Positions 11,871-22,695 of a stretch of DNA of 37,106 nucleotides are shown here, piece after piece (within the stretch, counting starts at the first letter, position 1; every line of letters starts with the position of its first letter). The DNA is from Bathymodiolus heckerae thiotrophic gill symbiont. GTDB taxonomy: Bacteria; Pseudomonadota; Gammaproteobacteria; PS1; Pseudothioglobaceae. Below the pieces are notes generated by a model. That model was not told where the DNA came from, did not search any database, and saw only the letters and a list, made by a program, of their open reading frames with translations. Made by a program: the position numbers and the translations under genes. The stretch lies in the NCBI RefSeq assembly GCF_900128515.1, contig NZ_FQTP01000007.1:1-37106 (forward strand), in the 5' to 3' direction.

Positions 11871-14639
11871 ATGTCTGACTATAAGCCCACTTTAAACCTA
11901 CCTGCCACTAAGTTTGCCATGAAAGCAAATCTTTCAAATCGTGAAGGTGAATTTCTTAAAAAATGGCAAGACGATGATTTGTATGCTCAGGTTCGTGCGC
12001 ACAATCAAGGTAAGCCAAAATTCGTTTTGCACGATGGCCCTCCTTATGCGAATGGAGACATTCATATTGGTCATGCGGTTAATAAGGTTTTAAAGGATAT
12101 TATTGTTAAGTCAAAATCTTTATCAGGTTTTGATGCGCCGTACGTGCCTGGTTGGGATTGTCATGGCTTACCGATTGAACTTAATGTTGAAAAGAAAAAA
12201 GGCAAAGTCGGTGTTAAGATTGATGCCAATACTTTTAGAGCAGAATGTCGTAAATACGCAGATACCCAAGTAGCCAAACAAAAAGTTGATTTTCAACGTT
12301 TGGGTATTTTGGCTGATTGGAACAATCCTTATCTAACTAAAGATTTTCAATATGAGGCTGATATTGTTCGTGCTTTAGGAAAAATTGTTGAAAATGGCCA
12401 TGTTACTAAAGGCTATAAGCCAGTGCATTGGTGTACAGAGTGTGGTTCAGCATTAGCAGAAGCTGAAGTTGAGTACAAAGATAAAAAATCAGATGCGATT
12501 GACGTTAAATTCAAAATTATTGATGATTCAATCTTTAAGGTTGATAAGTCAGTTTCTGTGGTTATTTGGACTACCACCCCTTGGACGCTACCTGCAAATG
12601 AAGCAGTAGCACTGCATCCTGAGCTTAGCTATGTATTGGCTGATACGGGTGATGAATATTTGTTATTAGCTCAAGATTTGGCAGAAGCTGCATTATCTCG
12701 TTATGAGCTGGAAGCAAACATTTTATCTGAAGTTTATTTAGGTGATGAGCTTGAAGGTCTCCAGGTTCAGCATCCATTTTATGACAAACAAGTACCTATT
12801 GTTTTAGGTGATCATGTAACCACAGATGCAGGTACAGGTGCGGTTCACACAGCGCCGGCACATGGTCAGGAAGACTTTGTTGTTGGCAAGCAATATGATT
12901 TGCCAGTTAATTGTCCAGTTGATGGGCGTGGTGTATTTTTCGAAGACACTGAACTGCTAGCTGGACAGTTTATTTTTAAGGCCAATGCTAGTGTTATTGA
13001 AATTTTAGAAAATGCAAACACCTTGGTTAAGCACGATCCACTGGTGCATTCGTACCCACATTGTTGGCGCCATAAAACCCCGGTTATTTTTAGAGCAACG
13101 CCACAATGGTTTGTTTCTATGCAGGATAACGGTTTAAGAGATGCGGTTAATACCGAAATCCCTAAAGTGGATTGGATTCCTGATTGGGGTAAAAAGCGCA
13201 TTGAATTAATGGTGGGCAATCGACCAGATTGGTGTATTTCTCGTCAGCGTTTTTGGGGTGTGCCAATCACCTTGTTTACCCACAAACAAACAGATGAGCT
13301 ACATCCAAATACTAAAGAATTATTCGTCAGTGTTTCAGCCATGATTGAAGAAAATGGTATTGAGGCTTGGTTTGAAACTGATATTAAAGATCTATTAGGT
13401 GCTGATGCTGATGATTATGAAAAAGCCACTGATACGCTAGATGTATGGTTTGACTCTGGTGTGAGTCATTTTGCAGTGTTAAAGGCTAGAGAGGATTTGG
13501 CGGATGTGGCCGATTTATACTTGGAGGGCTCTGATCAGCATCGTGGCTGGTTCCAGTCGTCGCTCATTTCATCAGTTGCTATTAATGGCAAGGTGCCATA
13601 CAAGCAGGTGTTAACACATGGATTTACGGTTGATAAAGACGGTAAGAAAATGAGTAAATCATTGGGCAATGTCATGAGTCCGCAAAAGGTCATTAATAAC
13701 TTAGGTGCTGATATTTTGCGTTTGTGGATTGCCTCAACTGATTACACCGGTGAGATGACAGTCTCAGATGAAATCTTAAAGCGTTCAGCAGATTCGTATC
13801 GCCGCATTCGTAACACTGTGCGTTTTATGCTGGCTAATACGAGCGGTTTTAATCCAGCACAGCATACGATAACAACAACAGACATGCTAGATTTGGATAG
13901 ATGGATTGTTGCTAAAACAGCTGATTTGCAAGTGCAAATTTTAGAGGCTTACAATCAATATAATTTCCATCATGCGATCCAGTTAATTTTGAATTTTTGT
14001 AGTAATGATTTAGGTGGATTCTACCTAGATGTTATTAAAGATAGACAATATACTACGCAAGAAAATTCAAGAGCACGCCGTAGTGCACAAACTGCACTCA
14101 ACCATATATTAGAAGCGATGGTTAAATGGTTGTCTCCAGTTTTATCGTATACCGCTGAAGAAGTTTGGCAAAGTATGCCAAGTGAAAAAATCAGTAGTAT
14201 CTTTTTAACTGAGTGGTATACACAATTGGCATCGAATTACGATAATACTGCCATCGAAGTAGCTAGAAATATCAGTCCATTCATTCGCAAACAAATGGAA
14301 GGTATGCGTAACGATAAAATTATCGGCTCTTCATTGGATGCTGAAGTTGATTTGTATTGTGATGAACAAGTATATAACGCACTAAGTCAACTTGGCGATG
14401 AATTGCGTTTTGTTTTTATTACTTCTTATGCCAAAATCCATCCACTAAGTGAAAAAACAAATACTTGTATTGAGGCAGGTGAAGGTGTGTTTATTGAAGT
14501 GAGTAAATCATCACATGAAAAGTGTGTGCGCTGTTGGCATCATCGTGCTGATGTTGGTCAGCATGCCGAACATGAAGAATTGTGCACACGCTGTGTTGAA
14601 AATATTGCTGGTGATGGTGAGCAAAGGAATTACGCCTAA
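11871..14639 (+). CDS. ileS: Isoleucyl-tRNA synthetase
   Basis: 922-residue class I synthetase. HIGH is at residues 65-68 ([16 protein letters not shown]) and KMSKS at 593-597 ([11 protein letters not shown]). The CP1 editing domain is recognisable by [14 protein letters not shown] and [10 protein letters not shown]. The anticodon-binding domain ([17 protein letters not shown]) precedes the C-terminal zinc finger with C885, C888 (CVRCW) and C905, C908 (CTRC). This is the typical bacterial IleS with a zinc end, of normal length (E. coli 938). Often lspA follows ileS in proteobacteria; here aroB starts on the base after the stop codon. Confidence 0.98.
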   Translation: MSDYKPTLNLPATKFAMKANLSNREGEFLKKWQDDDLYAQVRAHNQGKPKFVLHDGPPYANGDIHIGHAVNKVLKDIIVKSKSLSGFDAPYVPGWDCHGLPIELNVEKKKGKVGVKIDANTFRAECRKYADTQVAKQKVDFQRLGILADWNNPYLTKDFQYEADIVRALGKIVENGHVTKGYKPVHWCTECGSALAEAEVEYKDKKSDAIDVKFKIIDDSIFKVDKSVSVVIWTTTPWTLPANEAVALHPELSYVLADTGDEYLLLAQDLAEAALSRYELEANILSEVYLGDELEGLQVQHPFYDKQVPIVLGDHVTTDAGTGAVHTAPAHGQEDFVVGKQYDLPVNCPVDGRGVFFEDTELLAGQFIFKANASVIEILENANTLVKHDPLVHSYPHCWRHKTPVIFRATPQWFVSMQDNGLRDAVNTEIPKVDWIPDWGKKRIELMVGNRPDWCISRQRFWGVPITLFTHKQTDELHPNTKELFVSVSAMIEENGIEAWFETDIKDLLGADADDYEKATDTLDVWFDSGVSHFAVLKAREDLADVADLYLEGSDQHRGWFQSSLISSVAINGKVPYKQVLTHGFTVDKDGKKMSKSLGNVMSPQKVINNLGADILRLWIASTDYTGEMTVSDEILKRSADSYRRIRNTVRFMLANTSGFNPAQHTITTTDMLDLDRWIVAKTADLQVQILEAYNQYNFHHAIQLILNFCSNDLGGFYLDVIKDRQYTTQENSRARRSAQTALNHILEAMVKWLSPVLSYTAEEVWQSMPSEKISSIFLTEWYTQLASNYDNTAIEVARNISPFIRKQMEGMRNDKIIGSSLDAEVDLYCDEQVYNALSQLGDELRFVFITSYAKIHPLSEKTNTCIEAGEGVFIEVSKSSHEKCVRCWHHRADVGQHAEHEELCTRCVENIAGDGEQRNYA

Positions 14640-15722
14640 ATGAAGACGTTAAATCTTGATTTAGGAAAAAAATCTTATCCGATTTATATCGGCCAAGCAT
14701 TGCTTGATCAGACAGAGTTATTAATAAATCATATCAAAGGTAAGCAGGTGATGATTGTTACTAACACCACAGTTGCGCCTTTATACCTTGAGCAAGTTAA
14801 GGCATTACTTGGGTTATTGAATATTGCAGAGGTTATCTTGCCAGATGGTGAACAGTACAAGACGCTTGATACCGTTAATCTGATTTTTGATGCTTTGTTA
14901 GAAAATCGTTTTGATCGATCTTGTACATTGATCGCTTTAGGTGGTGGTGTTATTGGTGATATGACAGGCTTTGCAGCAGCGAGTTACCAGCGTGGTGTTG
15001 ATTTTATTCAAATCCCAACCACTTTGTTGTCACAGGTTGATTCTAGTGTTGGTGGTAAGACTGGGGTTAATCACCCACTTGGTAAAAATATGATTGGCGC
15101 TTTTCATCAGCCAAATTGTGTGCTGATTGATGTGGATACTTTGGATACTTTGGATGACCGACAATTTTCCGCAGGATTGGCTGAAGTGATTAAATACGGC
15201 TTGCTCGGCAATATTGATTTCTTGAAGTTTTTACAAAGTAATATCAATGATTTGATTGCTAGAGATAAGACTTTAATTATCCAGGCTGTGCACCAATCTT
15301 GTGTGGATAAAGCTGATATCGTTGCAGAAGATGAATTAGAATCAGGAAAAAGAGCTTTATTAAACTTTGGCCATACTTTTGGTCATGCGATTGAAAACAC
15401 CTTAGGTTACGGTGTATTTTTACATGGTGAAGCAATCTCAGTAGGCATGTTAATGGCGACGAAGTTGTCACAATTATTGGGCGATTTAACTAAAGATGAT
15501 GTTAGTCAAGTTAAAGATTTATTAGAAAAATCTAATTTACCGATCAGCGTAGACGGTAAAATTAGCGCTTCTGAGTTCTTATCTGCAATGAGCGTTGATA
15601 AGAAAGTGATTAACGGTAATATTCGCCTCATATTAATGAGAAAATTAGGCGAATCGTATATTGGTGATACCTACCAACAAGCACAACTTAAACGAGTAAT
15701 TGGGGATTTTTGCCAATCATAA
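14640..15722 (+). CDS. aroB: 3-dehydroquinate synthase
   Basis: 360 residues; the second step of the shikimate pathway, NAD- and metal-dependent. Motifs: DGEQYKT, GGGVIGDMTGFAAASYQRGV (nucleotide loop), TTLLSQVDSSVGGKTGVNHPLGKN, the metal ligands in EVIKYG, and GHTFGHAIE plus LHGEAISVGM (His ligands). Length matches the family. The ATG follows the ileS stop with no gap, so translation is coupled. aroK, its usual neighbour, is not here. A small in-gene duplication (GATACTTTG twice near 15136-15153) gives the repeat DTLDTLD. Confidence 0.97.
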   Translation: MKTLNLDLGKKSYPIYIGQALLDQTELLINHIKGKQVMIVTNTTVAPLYLEQVKALLGLLNIAEVILPDGEQYKTLDTVNLIFDALLENRFDRSCTLIALGGGVIGDMTGFAAASYQRGVDFIQIPTTLLSQVDSSVGGKTGVNHPLGKNMIGAFHQPNCVLIDVDTLDTLDDRQFSAGLAEVIKYGLLGNIDFLKFLQSNINDLIARDKTLIIQAVHQSCVDKADIVAEDELESGKRALLNFGHTFGHAIENTLGYGVFLHGEAISVGMLMATKLSQLLGDLTKDDVSQVKDLLEKSNLPISVDGKISASEFLSAMSVDKKVINGNIRLILMRKLGESYIGDTYQQAQLKRVIGDFCQS

Positions 15723-15735
15723 AATAGGATAAATT

Positions 15736-16329
15736 ATGTCAGATGATAAAAAGAAACCAGAAGTGAAGGATGATGAAGTAATGATTACTTCAAGCATTTC
15801 AGATTTAGAAAAAATGCTTGAAGGTGTTGAACAGCACGCGGACGAGCGTACTGATTCAAAATTTGAGCGTATGTTCTTGCCGGCTTTGGCCGTATTTAGT
15901 GCAATTATTATGGGGTTCTTTGTTGTTATTTATTCAATTACTAATGATATGGCACGCCTTGCTAATGCAATGGATCCAAACATGGGTGGCAACATGTCAT
16001 CAATGGTATCTAGTATTGAAAAGCTAGCGACTAATGTGGACAAAATGACTACCTCAGTGGCGCAAATGCAGAAGAGTTTTTCACGTGTTGAAAAAAATAT
16101 GGATGTCATTGCTTTAAAGTTAAATTCATTAGATGCTATTTCTGCTGATCTAACTCAAGTTAGCCAAAAGATGGACTCATTAGAGCCGATGTTAATTAAT
16201 ATGGAAGAAATGAATAAAAATATGACAGCCATGCAAGATTCAATGCAATGGATGCAACGTGATATGAGTATGATGCGCTCTTCATTTTCTAAGCCACTAC
16301 GAATCTTCAATAAGATTCCAATGTTGTAA
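15736..16329 (+). CDS. Hypothetical single-span membrane protein with Met-rich coiled coil
   Basis: 197 residues, family not recognised. An acidic/Lys-rich cytoplasmic N-terminus (residues 1-45) leads to one membrane span (about 49-71, LPALAVFSAIIMGFFVVIYSI). The C-terminal two-thirds (75-185) show heptad-like hydrophobic spacing with very many Met residues (SIEKLATNVDKMTTSVAQM; MEEMNKNMTAMQDSMQWM). This is a predicted periplasmic coiled coil, somewhat like the sensor-free stalk of chemoreceptor-type proteins but with no HAMP or signalling domain. A ribosome site AGGAT precedes the ATG. It sits between aroB (13-bp gap) and gatC (2-bp gap), so it is co-expressed with them. A structural or envelope role is only a guess. 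Confidence 0.75.
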   Translation: MSDDKKKPEVKDDEVMITSSISDLEKMLEGVEQHADERTDSKFERMFLPALAVFSAIIMGFFVVIYSITNDMARLANAMDPNMGGNMSSMVSSIEKLATNVDKMTTSVAQMQKSFSRVEKNMDVIALKLNSLDAISADLTQVSQKMDSLEPMLINMEEMNKNMTAMQDSMQWMQRDMSMMRSSFSKPLRIFNKIPML

Positions 16330-16331
16330 TT

Positions 16332-16619
16332 ATGTCGTTATCTGAGCAACAAGTTTCACAAATTGCTTATTTAGCGCGCTTATCGCTAAGTGACAGCGAG
16401 CTAAAAGATAATACCAAAGATCTGAATGCCATTCTTGGTTTAGCCGAGCAACTTGGTGCAATCGAAACAGATGGAATTGAGCCTATGGCCCATCCATTAC
16501 ACATGACTCAGCGTTTGCGTGCTGATGTAGTGACAGAGGTTGATCAGTCAGAGTTATTTCAGTCTATTGCACCTAATGTTGGCAATCATCATTATTTAGT
16601 GCCAACAGTTATCGAATAA
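16332..16619 (+). CDS. gatC: Asp/Glu-tRNA amidotransferase subunit C
   Basis: 95 residues, the small subunit that clamps GatA to GatB in the amidotransferase converting Glu-tRNA-Gln (and Asp-tRNA-Asn) to the amidated forms. The family pattern is complete: [20 protein letters not shown] at the N-terminus, the D-L-N-A-I-L motif, IEPMAHPL, and LRADVVTE toward the end. It directly precedes gatA with one base between stop and start. Confidence 0.95.
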   Translation: MSLSEQQVSQIAYLARLSLSDSELKDNTKDLNAILGLAEQLGAIETDGIEPMAHPLHMTQRLRADVVTEVDQSELFQSIAPNVGNHHYLVPTVIE

Positions 16620-16620
16620 T

Positions 16621-18069
16621 ATGAGTATCCATACAAAAACTATTGCGCAGCTTGCACAAGGCTTAAAAAATAAAGAGTTTTCATCAGTTGAAATTACTCA
16701 GCATTATTTAGACCGTATTAACAAATCTGATTTGAATGCATTTATTACCGTAACTGACGAACTCGCGATGCAACAAGCTCAAGCTTCAGATGACAAAATT
16801 GCATCAGGCAATGGTGGTATTCTGACAGGAATTCCTTACGCACATAAGGATATTTTTTGCACTCAAGGTGTCAAGACTTCAGTAGGATCTAAAATGCTGG
16901 ATAACTTCATCTCTCCTTATGATGCAACTGTTTCACATCATTTAAATCAAGCAGATTTGGTCATGCTTGGTAAATCCAATATGGATGAATTTGCCATGGG
17001 CTCTAGTAATGAAAATTCATTTTATGGTGATGTGAAAAATCCTTGGAATAAAAATAAAATTCCAGGTGGTTCATCAGGTGGTTCGGCTGCAGCAGTAGCT
17101 GGTGGATTGAGTTGTTTTGCAACAGGTACTGATACCGGTGGCTCTATTCGCCAACCAGCAAGTTTATGTGGTATTACCGGCCTTAAGCCAACTTACGGTC
17201 GTGTTTCTCGATACGGCATGATCGCCTATGCATCTAGTCTTGATCAAGCAGGTCCGATGACTAAAACCGCAGAAGATGCGGCTATTGTGCTTAATGCTAT
17301 GGCTGGTTTTGATGAAAAAGATTCGACTTCTGCGCAGCAAGATGTGCCAGATTACACAGCCAATCTTAATGATTCCATTAAAGACTTAACCATCGGCCTA
17401 CCTAAAGAGTTCTTTTCTGAAGGTCTGGATGATGCGGTTGCCACTGAAGTTATGAACGCTGTTAAAGAATTTGAAGCAATGGGTGCAACCGTTAAAGAAA
17501 TTTCTTTGCCAAATTCAGCTTATGCAATTCCAACTTATTATATTGTTGCGCCATGTGAATGTTCTTCGAACTTATCGCGTTTAGATGGTGTTCGCTATGG
17601 CTATCGTTGTGACGACCCGAAAGATTTAGAAGATTTATATTTACGCTCTCGCTCAGAAGGTTTTGGTGCGGAAGTTAAGCGTCGTATTATGATTGGTGCT
17701 TATGCGTTATCAGCAGGTTATTACGATGCCTATTATTTAAAAGCACAAAAAACGCGCCATTTAATTAGTGAAGATTTCAAGAAGGCCTTTGCTGATGTGG
17801 ATGTTATTATGGGTCCAGTGTCTCCAACAACGGCTTTTGATTTGGGTTCAGTAAAAGATTCAGTATCCATGTATTTAGCTGATATTTACACGTTAAGTGC
17901 TAATTTGGCTGGTTTACCAGGTATGAGTATTCCTGCTGGATTTTCAAATAAACTGCCAGTAGGCTTACAATTGATTGGTAACTATTGGTCTGAGTCAAAG
18001 CTGCTTAATATTGCTCACCAATTCCAGAAACAAACAGATTGGCATGCTAAGATACCAGAGGAGGGCTAG
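16621..18069 (+). CDS. gatA: Asp/Glu-tRNA amidotransferase subunit A
   Basis: 482-residue amidase-signature subunit that releases ammonia from Gln. The Ser-cisSer-Lys triad is visible as K76 (AHKDIFC), S151 ([15 protein letters not shown]) and nucleophile S175 ([12 protein letters not shown]). Length and spacing match characterised Gat[10 protein letters not shown] glycine loop and the late [10 protein letters not shown] and LPVGLQLIG segments are standard. It is followed by gatB after a single base. Presence of gatCAB means that glutaminyl- and/or asparaginyl-tRNA are made indirectly; glnS and asnS are not in this window, so which one is not decidable here. Confidence 0.98.
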   Translation: MSIHTKTIAQLAQGLKNKEFSSVEITQHYLDRINKSDLNAFITVTDELAMQQAQASDDKIASGNGGILTGIPYAHKDIFCTQGVKTSVGSKMLDNFISPYDATVSHHLNQADLVMLGKSNMDEFAMGSSNENSFYGDVKNPWNKNKIPGGSSGGSAAAVAGGLSCFATGTDTGGSIRQPASLCGITGLKPTYGRVSRYGMIAYASSLDQAGPMTKTAEDAAIVLNAMAGFDEKDSTSAQQDVPDYTANLNDSIKDLTIGLPKEFFSEGLDDAVATEVMNAVKEFEAMGATVKEISLPNSAYAIPTYYIVAPCECSSNLSRLDGVRYGYRCDDPKDLEDLYLRSRSEGFGAEVKRRIMIGAYALSAGYYDAYYLKAQKTRHLISEDFKKAFADVDVIMGPVSPTTAFDLGSVKDSVSMYLADIYTLSANLAGLPGMSIPAGFSNKLPVGLQLIGNYWSESKLLNIAHQFQKQTDWHAKIPEEG

Positions 18070-18070
18070 C

Positions 18071-19501
18071 ATGGAATGGGAAACAGTTATTGGTCTAGAA
18101 ATTCATGCACAGCTTAGCACCAAATCTAAGATTTTTTCATCAGCATCTACTTTATTTGGTCAAGCGCCAAATTCTCAGGCATGTGCAGTTGATTTAGGCT
18201 TGCCAGGCGTCTTACCAGTGCTTAATGTTGAAGCGGTAAATAAAGCCATTAAATTTGGTCTTGCAGTAGGGGCACATATTAATCAGCGTAATATTTTTGA
18301 TCGTAAAAATTACTTCTATCCTGATCTGCCTAAGGGTTATCAGATTTCACAGATGGATATTCCCATTGTTGGTGAAGGTGAAATTGAAATTACAGTCGAT
18401 GGGGAAGTTAAAATTGTTGGCATTACTCGCGCACATTTAGAAGAAGATGCAGGTAAGTCAGTTCATGATATGTTTAATGAATACACCGCAGTAGATTTAA
18501 ATCGAGCAGGCACACCTCTTTTAGAGATTGTGTCAGAGCCAGATATGCGCAGTGCTAAAGAAGCGGTAACGTATGCGAAGAAGATTCATTCCCTATTACA
18601 ATATATTGGCATTTGTGATGGCAATATGCAAGAAGGCTCATTCCGTTGTGATGCAAACGTTTCTATTCGCCCTATTGGGCAAGAAGAATTAGGTACTCGT
18701 GCAGAGCTTAAAAATATCAACTCATTTAAATTTCTAGAGCGTGCAATCAACCTTGAAGTTGAGCGTCAGCAAGATATTTTAGAAGAGGGTGGTAGCGTTG
18801 CGCAAGAAACGCGTTTGTATGACGCAGTGAAGCATGAGACACGCTCTATGCGTTCTAAAGAAGAGGCCAATGATTATCGCTATTTCCCAGATCCTGATTT
18901 GTTACCTGTTGAAATCAGTAATGAATTAATGGCATCAATTAAAGCCAGTCTGCCTGAGCTTCCTGTTGAGAAAAAAGCACGATTTATTGCTCAGTTAGGT
19001 CTAAATGAATATGATGCTGATGTCTTAACCTCGCAAAAATCATTAGCTGATTATTTTGAAGCAACACTTGAAGATAATGAGAAAAATGCAAAATTATGTG
19101 CCAACTGGGTTATGGGTGAGTTATCTGCACTATTAAACAAGAATCAGTTGGAAATTGACCAATCTTTGGTGTCGCCTCAAGCTTTATCATTATTGGTAAC
19201 ACGTATTGGTGATGACACAATTTCAGGAAAAATTGCTAAGGATGTATTTAAGGCTATGTGGGAAGGTGAAGGCTCTGCGGATGAAATTATTAAATCTAAA
19301 GGTCTTAAACAAATGACAGATACAGGCGAGATTGAAGCGATTGTAGATGACACTATTGCCAACAACACAGCTCAAGTAGAGCAGTTTAAATCAGGTAATG
19401 AAAAAATCTTAGGTTTTTTTGTTGGACAAGCTATGAAAGCGACACAAGGCAAGGCTAACCCTAAATTATTAAACGAGCTACTTAGAAAGAAATTAAGTTA
19501 G
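18071..19501 (+). CDS. gatB: Asp/Glu-tRNA amidotransferase subunit B
   Basis: 476-residue subunit that binds the misacylated tRNA and transfers ammonia. Start chosen at ATG 18071 ([20 protein letters not shown]). It has a strong GAGGAGGG ribosome site just upstream and gives the family N-terminus; the longer frame extends back into gatA. Motifs include [45 protein letters not shown] and [10 protein letters not shown] (metal- and ATP-binding regions). The C-terminal YqeY/GatB tail runs about 330-476. Its stop lies 2 bp from the convergent M50 protease gene, with a short GGTTTA/TAAACC dyad at the junction. Confidence 0.97.
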   Translation: MEWETVIGLEIHAQLSTKSKIFSSASTLFGQAPNSQACAVDLGLPGVLPVLNVEAVNKAIKFGLAVGAHINQRNIFDRKNYFYPDLPKGYQISQMDIPIVGEGEIEITVDGEVKIVGITRAHLEEDAGKSVHDMFNEYTAVDLNRAGTPLLEIVSEPDMRSAKEAVTYAKKIHSLLQYIGICDGNMQEGSFRCDANVSIRPIGQEELGTRAELKNINSFKFLERAINLEVERQQDILEEGGSVAQETRLYDAVKHETRSMRSKEEANDYRYFPDPDLLPVEISNELMASIKASLPELPVEKKARFIAQLGLNEYDADVLTSQKSLADYFEATLEDNEKNAKLCANWVMGELSALLNKNQLEIDQSLVSPQALSLLVTRIGDDTISGKIAKDVFKAMWEGEGSADEIIKSKGLKQMTDTGEIEAIVDDTIANNTAQVEQFKSGNEKILGFFVGQAMKATQGKANPKLLNELLRKKLS

Positions 19502-19503
19502 GT

Positions 19504-20133
19504 TTAAATTAAACCAACCAAGCCAAATGCCCATTGTTGAATAAGTTTTACAATGGGCAAAATAACCGTTTGAAAAATTCCTAAAAATAATAAACCTAAT
19601 AATATATACAAGCCATATGGTTCTAGTTGATCGTATTGATAAGATAGCCTAGGCGGTAATAATGAGCTTAATACTCGACCTCCATCAAGTGGTGGTAGTG
19701 GCAGTAAATTCAATACTGCCAGTAGTAAATTAATTTGGATACCGACTTGTGCCATATCCACAAAAAATTGCGAGCCGGTATTGATAGCAATAAAAATAAC
19801 ACCCAGCCATAAGGCGGCCATTAAAAAATTACTAATAGGTCCTGCAATAGCCACCCACAGCATATCTTGTCGGGGTGATCTTAAGGCACTAAAGTTAACC
19901 GGGACAGGTTTAGCCCATCCAAAGATAAATCCAGAAGTAAAATATAAAAAAGCAGGCACCAGAATTGTGCCTACAGGATCTATGTGTTTAATTGGATTTA
20001 GCGTGATTCTACCCATCATGCGCGCGCTATGATCGCCTAGTAGAGAGGCTACCCAGCCATGAGCAGTCTCGTGTACAGTGATTGCGAACAAGACTGGGAT
20101 GGCGTAAATTAATAGTGTCTGAATATCAATCAT
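19504..20133 (-). CDS. Site-2-protease-like membrane metalloprotease (M50 family)
   Basis: 209-residue multi-span protein with the zinc motif HETAH (H21, E22, H25) inside the first membrane span and a second-ligand motif NLLPLPPLDGGRVL near residue 145. The GRITLNPIKHIDPVGT segment and FGWAKPVPVNF loop mark the YwhC-like compact S2P subgroup without PDZ domains. It cuts substrates within the membrane; targets are unknown. It differs from RseP, which is much larger and has PDZ domains. It is transcribed divergently from proS with a 58-bp spacer that must hold both promoters (TAAAAT and CATAAT are candidate -10 boxes). Confidence 0.9.
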   Translation of the reverse strand: MIDIQTLLIYAIPVLFAITVHETAHGWVASLLGDHSARMMGRITLNPIKHIDPVGTILVPAFLYFTSGFIFGWAKPVPVNFSALRSPRQDMLWVAIAGPISNFLMAALWLGVIFIAINTGSQFFVDMAQVGIQINLLLAVLNLLPLPPLDGGRVLSSLLPPRLSYQYDQLEPYGLYILLGLLFLGIFQTVILPIVKLIQQWAFGLVGLI

Positions 20134-20191
20134 AATAAGGTCGCTCGGGTAAAATTAGCATAATTATTTAAAACTCACACCTTCATTTTAT

Positions 20192-21874
20192 ATGAAAACT
20201 ACACAGCTGTTAATTGCGACCCAAAAAGAAGCACCGAACGATGCGCAAGTTATTTCACATCAACTAATGATTCGAGCGGGATTAATCTCTAAGCTAGCTT
20301 CGGGTTTGTATTCTTATTTGCCAATGGGCGTTAGAATTCTTAAAAAGGTTGAGGCTATTATTCGTGAAGAAATGGATAAATCTGGATCTCAAGAGGTGCT
20401 AATGCCAGTAACACAACCTGCAGAGCTTTGGCAAGAGTCTGGTCGTTGGGAGCAATACGGCCCTGAATTATTAAGATTTAAAGATCGCCATGGTCGTGAT
20501 TTCTGCATGGGACCAACTCATGAAGAAGTGATTACCACGATTGCAACTCAATACATCCGTAGTTATAAGCAGCTACCAATGAGTTTTTATCAAGTTCAGA
20601 CTAAATTTAGAGATGAGATACGCCCTAGATTTGGGGTGATGCGTTCGCGTGAATTTATCATGAAAGATGCTTATTCTTTTCATTTAGATCAAGAGTCGTT
20701 GCAACAAACATACGACATAATGCATCAAACGTATTGCAATATTTTTGACCGTCTAGGCCTTGATTATCGCCCTGTATTGGCCGATTCAGGCTCTATTGGT
20801 GGCGATGCTTCTCATGAGTTTCATGTGTTAGCCGATAGTGGTGAAGACACTATTTGCTTTTCTGATCAGTCTAGCTATGCTGCCAACATTGAAAAAGTGG
20901 CTTTTCCTAAACAAGAGTCAAGTGCAACACCATCAGCACAGCAAGAGTCTGTTTTAACTAAGAAAAAAACCAGTATTAGTGAAGTTTCAGAATTTTTATC
21001 AGTTGATCCTTCAAGTTGTATCAAAACTTTGATTATTGTAACTTCAGCTGGTTTTAAAGCTTTGGCACTTCGGGGTGATCATGAATTAAACGAAATTAAA
21101 GCGCATAATTTATTTGGTGAATTTGAGTTGGCTTCCGATGAAGACATTAAATCGTTAGGATTGAAAAAAGGTTTTATTGGTATTAAGCAGCTTGGCATTG
21201 AATTGGTGGTTGATTATTCAGCTAGTATTTTGTGTGATTTTGTTTGTGGTGCAAACGAATGGGATCATCATCTAACTGGTGTCAATTGGCAAGATACCGA
21301 GTTTACTCAGGCAGACTTACGTAATGCTGTTGAAGGCGATGATTCACCTGATGGTAAAGGTAAGCTTGTAATCAAGCGTGGTATTGAAGTTGGGCATATT
21401 TTCCAATTAGGTACAAAGTATTCAAAAGCTATGAATGCCAATGTTATTGGTGAATCAGGTAAAGCCGTAACAACGACCATGGGTTGTTACGGCATCGGCG
21501 TAACACGCGTTATTGCCGCAACGATTGAGCAAAATTACGACGATCGTGGTATTATTTTTCCTGAATCTATTGCACCGTTCCAATTAGTTATTGTGTCAAT
21601 TAACTACAACAAATCTACCCGAGTTAAAGCACTGGCTGATGATTTATATCAGTTGTGTTTAGAGGCTGGTATTGAAGTTTTATTAGATGATCGTAAAGAA
21701 CGTGCCGGTATTATGTTTGCTGATTCTGAATTATTAGGTATTCCACATAGAATGGTATTGAGCGATACTCATGCGGATAATGGTAATGTTGAGTACAAAG
21801 CTAGAAACAACCCAGAAAAGTTCGAGGTGAGTTATAGCGAAGCTCTGACATTCATTCAATCAAAAATAGGCTAG
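20192..21874 (+). CDS. proS: Prolyl-tRNA synthetase (bacterial type, with editing domain)
   Basis: 560-residue class II synthetase. Motif 1 region ([19 protein letters not shown]), motif 2 ([28 protein letters not shown]) and motif 3 ([15 protein letters not shown]) are all present. The YbaK-like editing insertion that clears Ala-tRNA-Pro occupies about residues 225-400 ([23 protein letters not shown]...). The C-terminal anticodon domain ([20 protein letters not shown]) is intact. Usual length is about 570. No strong ribosome site is seen before ATG 20192. psd follows 8 bp downstream. Confidence 0.97.
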   Translation: MKTTQLLIATQKEAPNDAQVISHQLMIRAGLISKLASGLYSYLPMGVRILKKVEAIIREEMDKSGSQEVLMPVTQPAELWQESGRWEQYGPELLRFKDRHGRDFCMGPTHEEVITTIATQYIRSYKQLPMSFYQVQTKFRDEIRPRFGVMRSREFIMKDAYSFHLDQESLQQTYDIMHQTYCNIFDRLGLDYRPVLADSGSIGGDASHEFHVLADSGEDTICFSDQSSYAANIEKVAFPKQESSATPSAQQESVLTKKKTSISEVSEFLSVDPSSCIKTLIIVTSAGFKALALRGDHELNEIKAHNLFGEFELASDEDIKSLGLKKGFIGIKQLGIELVVDYSASILCDFVCGANEWDHHLTGVNWQDTEFTQADLRNAVEGDDSPDGKGKLVIKRGIEVGHIFQLGTKYSKAMNANVIGESGKAVTTTMGCYGIGVTRVIAATIEQNYDDRGIIFPESIAPFQLVIVSINYNKSTRVKALADDLYQLCLEAGIEVLLDDRKERAGIMFADSELLGIPHRMVLSDTHADNGNVEYKARNNPEKFEVSYSEALTFIQSKIG

Positions 21875-21882
21875 TTTAAAAT

Positions 21883-22695
21883 ATGACTTGGTGGCAGTAT
21901 ATTATCCCTCAGCATGCATTGTCAAAGCTTATGTTTCGCTTTGCTCGACTTGAGAATGTTTGGTTAAAAAATAAATTTACTCATTGGTTTGTTAAATCTT
22001 ATGGGGTTAACTTATCTGAAGCAATGCGTGAAAATGTGGAAGATTATCAACATTTTAACGATTTTTTCACGCGCGCTTTAAAACCAGGGGTGCGTGAAAT
22101 AGGTGCAAGTAATATTATTTGTCCAGTTGATGGTGTAGTCTCTCAAGCAGGCAAAATAAGCCATGCTACTATTTTTCAAGCTAAAAATCATTACTATACA
22201 GTTTCTGCGTTGTTGGCTGGTGATTATCGTGCCGATCAATTTGACTCAGGCTACTTTGCCACCATCTATCTTTCCCCAAAAGATTATCATCGAATTCATA
22301 TGCCGTATGATGGTAAGCTGGTCTCTATGGATTATATTCTAGGCGATTTGTTTTCTGTCAATAAGACAACTGCTGAAGGTGTAGATGATTTATTTGCTAG
22401 AAATGAGCGTGTGGTTTGTTATTTTCAAACAGAGTTTGGCTTATGTGCATTTGTTTTAGTTGGCGCTATCTTTGTTGGCTCTATGCAAACAGTTTGGGCA
22501 GGTCAGATTAACCCGCCTTATAAGAAAAAAATACAGCATTTTGACTATACAGATCAAAACATTGAGCTTAAGAAGGGCGAAGAGTTGGGTCGATTCAATA
22601 TGGGCTCAACCATTGTTATGTTGATGCCAGATCAGAAGTATTGTTTGAAGTTAAATGCTGGTCAAACAGTACGTATGGGTGAGGCGTTAATCTAG
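21883..22695 (+). CDS. psd: Phosphatidylserine decarboxylase proenzyme
   Basis: 270-residue pyruvoyl enzyme of the inner membrane that makes phosphatidylethanolamine. The self-processing motif is MGST (residues 240-243): cleavage between G241 and S242 yields the pyruvoyl alpha chain. The FNDFFTRALKPGVRE N-terminal motif, PVDG (81-84), YLSPKDYHRIHMP and VGAIFVGSM are conserved. Length is a little short of E. coli Psd (322), which carries a longer tail. The last 9 bp overlap the convergent CNNM-type gene, so the two transcripts are antisense at their ends. Confidence 0.96.
   Translation: MTWWQYIIPQHALSKLMFRFARLENVWLKNKFTHWFVKSYGVNLSEAMRENVEDYQHFNDFFTRALKPGVREIGASNIICPVDGVVSQAGKISHATIFQAKNHYYTVSALLAGDYRADQFDSGYFATIYLSPKDYHRIHMPYDGKLVSMDYILGDLFSVNKTTAEGVDDLFARNERVVCYFQTEFGLCAFVLVGAIFVGSMQTVWAGQINPPYKKKIQHFDYTDQNIELKKGEELGRFNMGSTIVMLMPDQKYCLKLNAGQTVRMGEALI

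Noticed and set aside
17975-18070. Longer gatB frame starting inside gatA
   Set aside because: A strong GAGGAGGG ribosome site and the family N-terminus [12 protein letters not shown] support ATG 18071; the extra part only reads through gatA in another frame.
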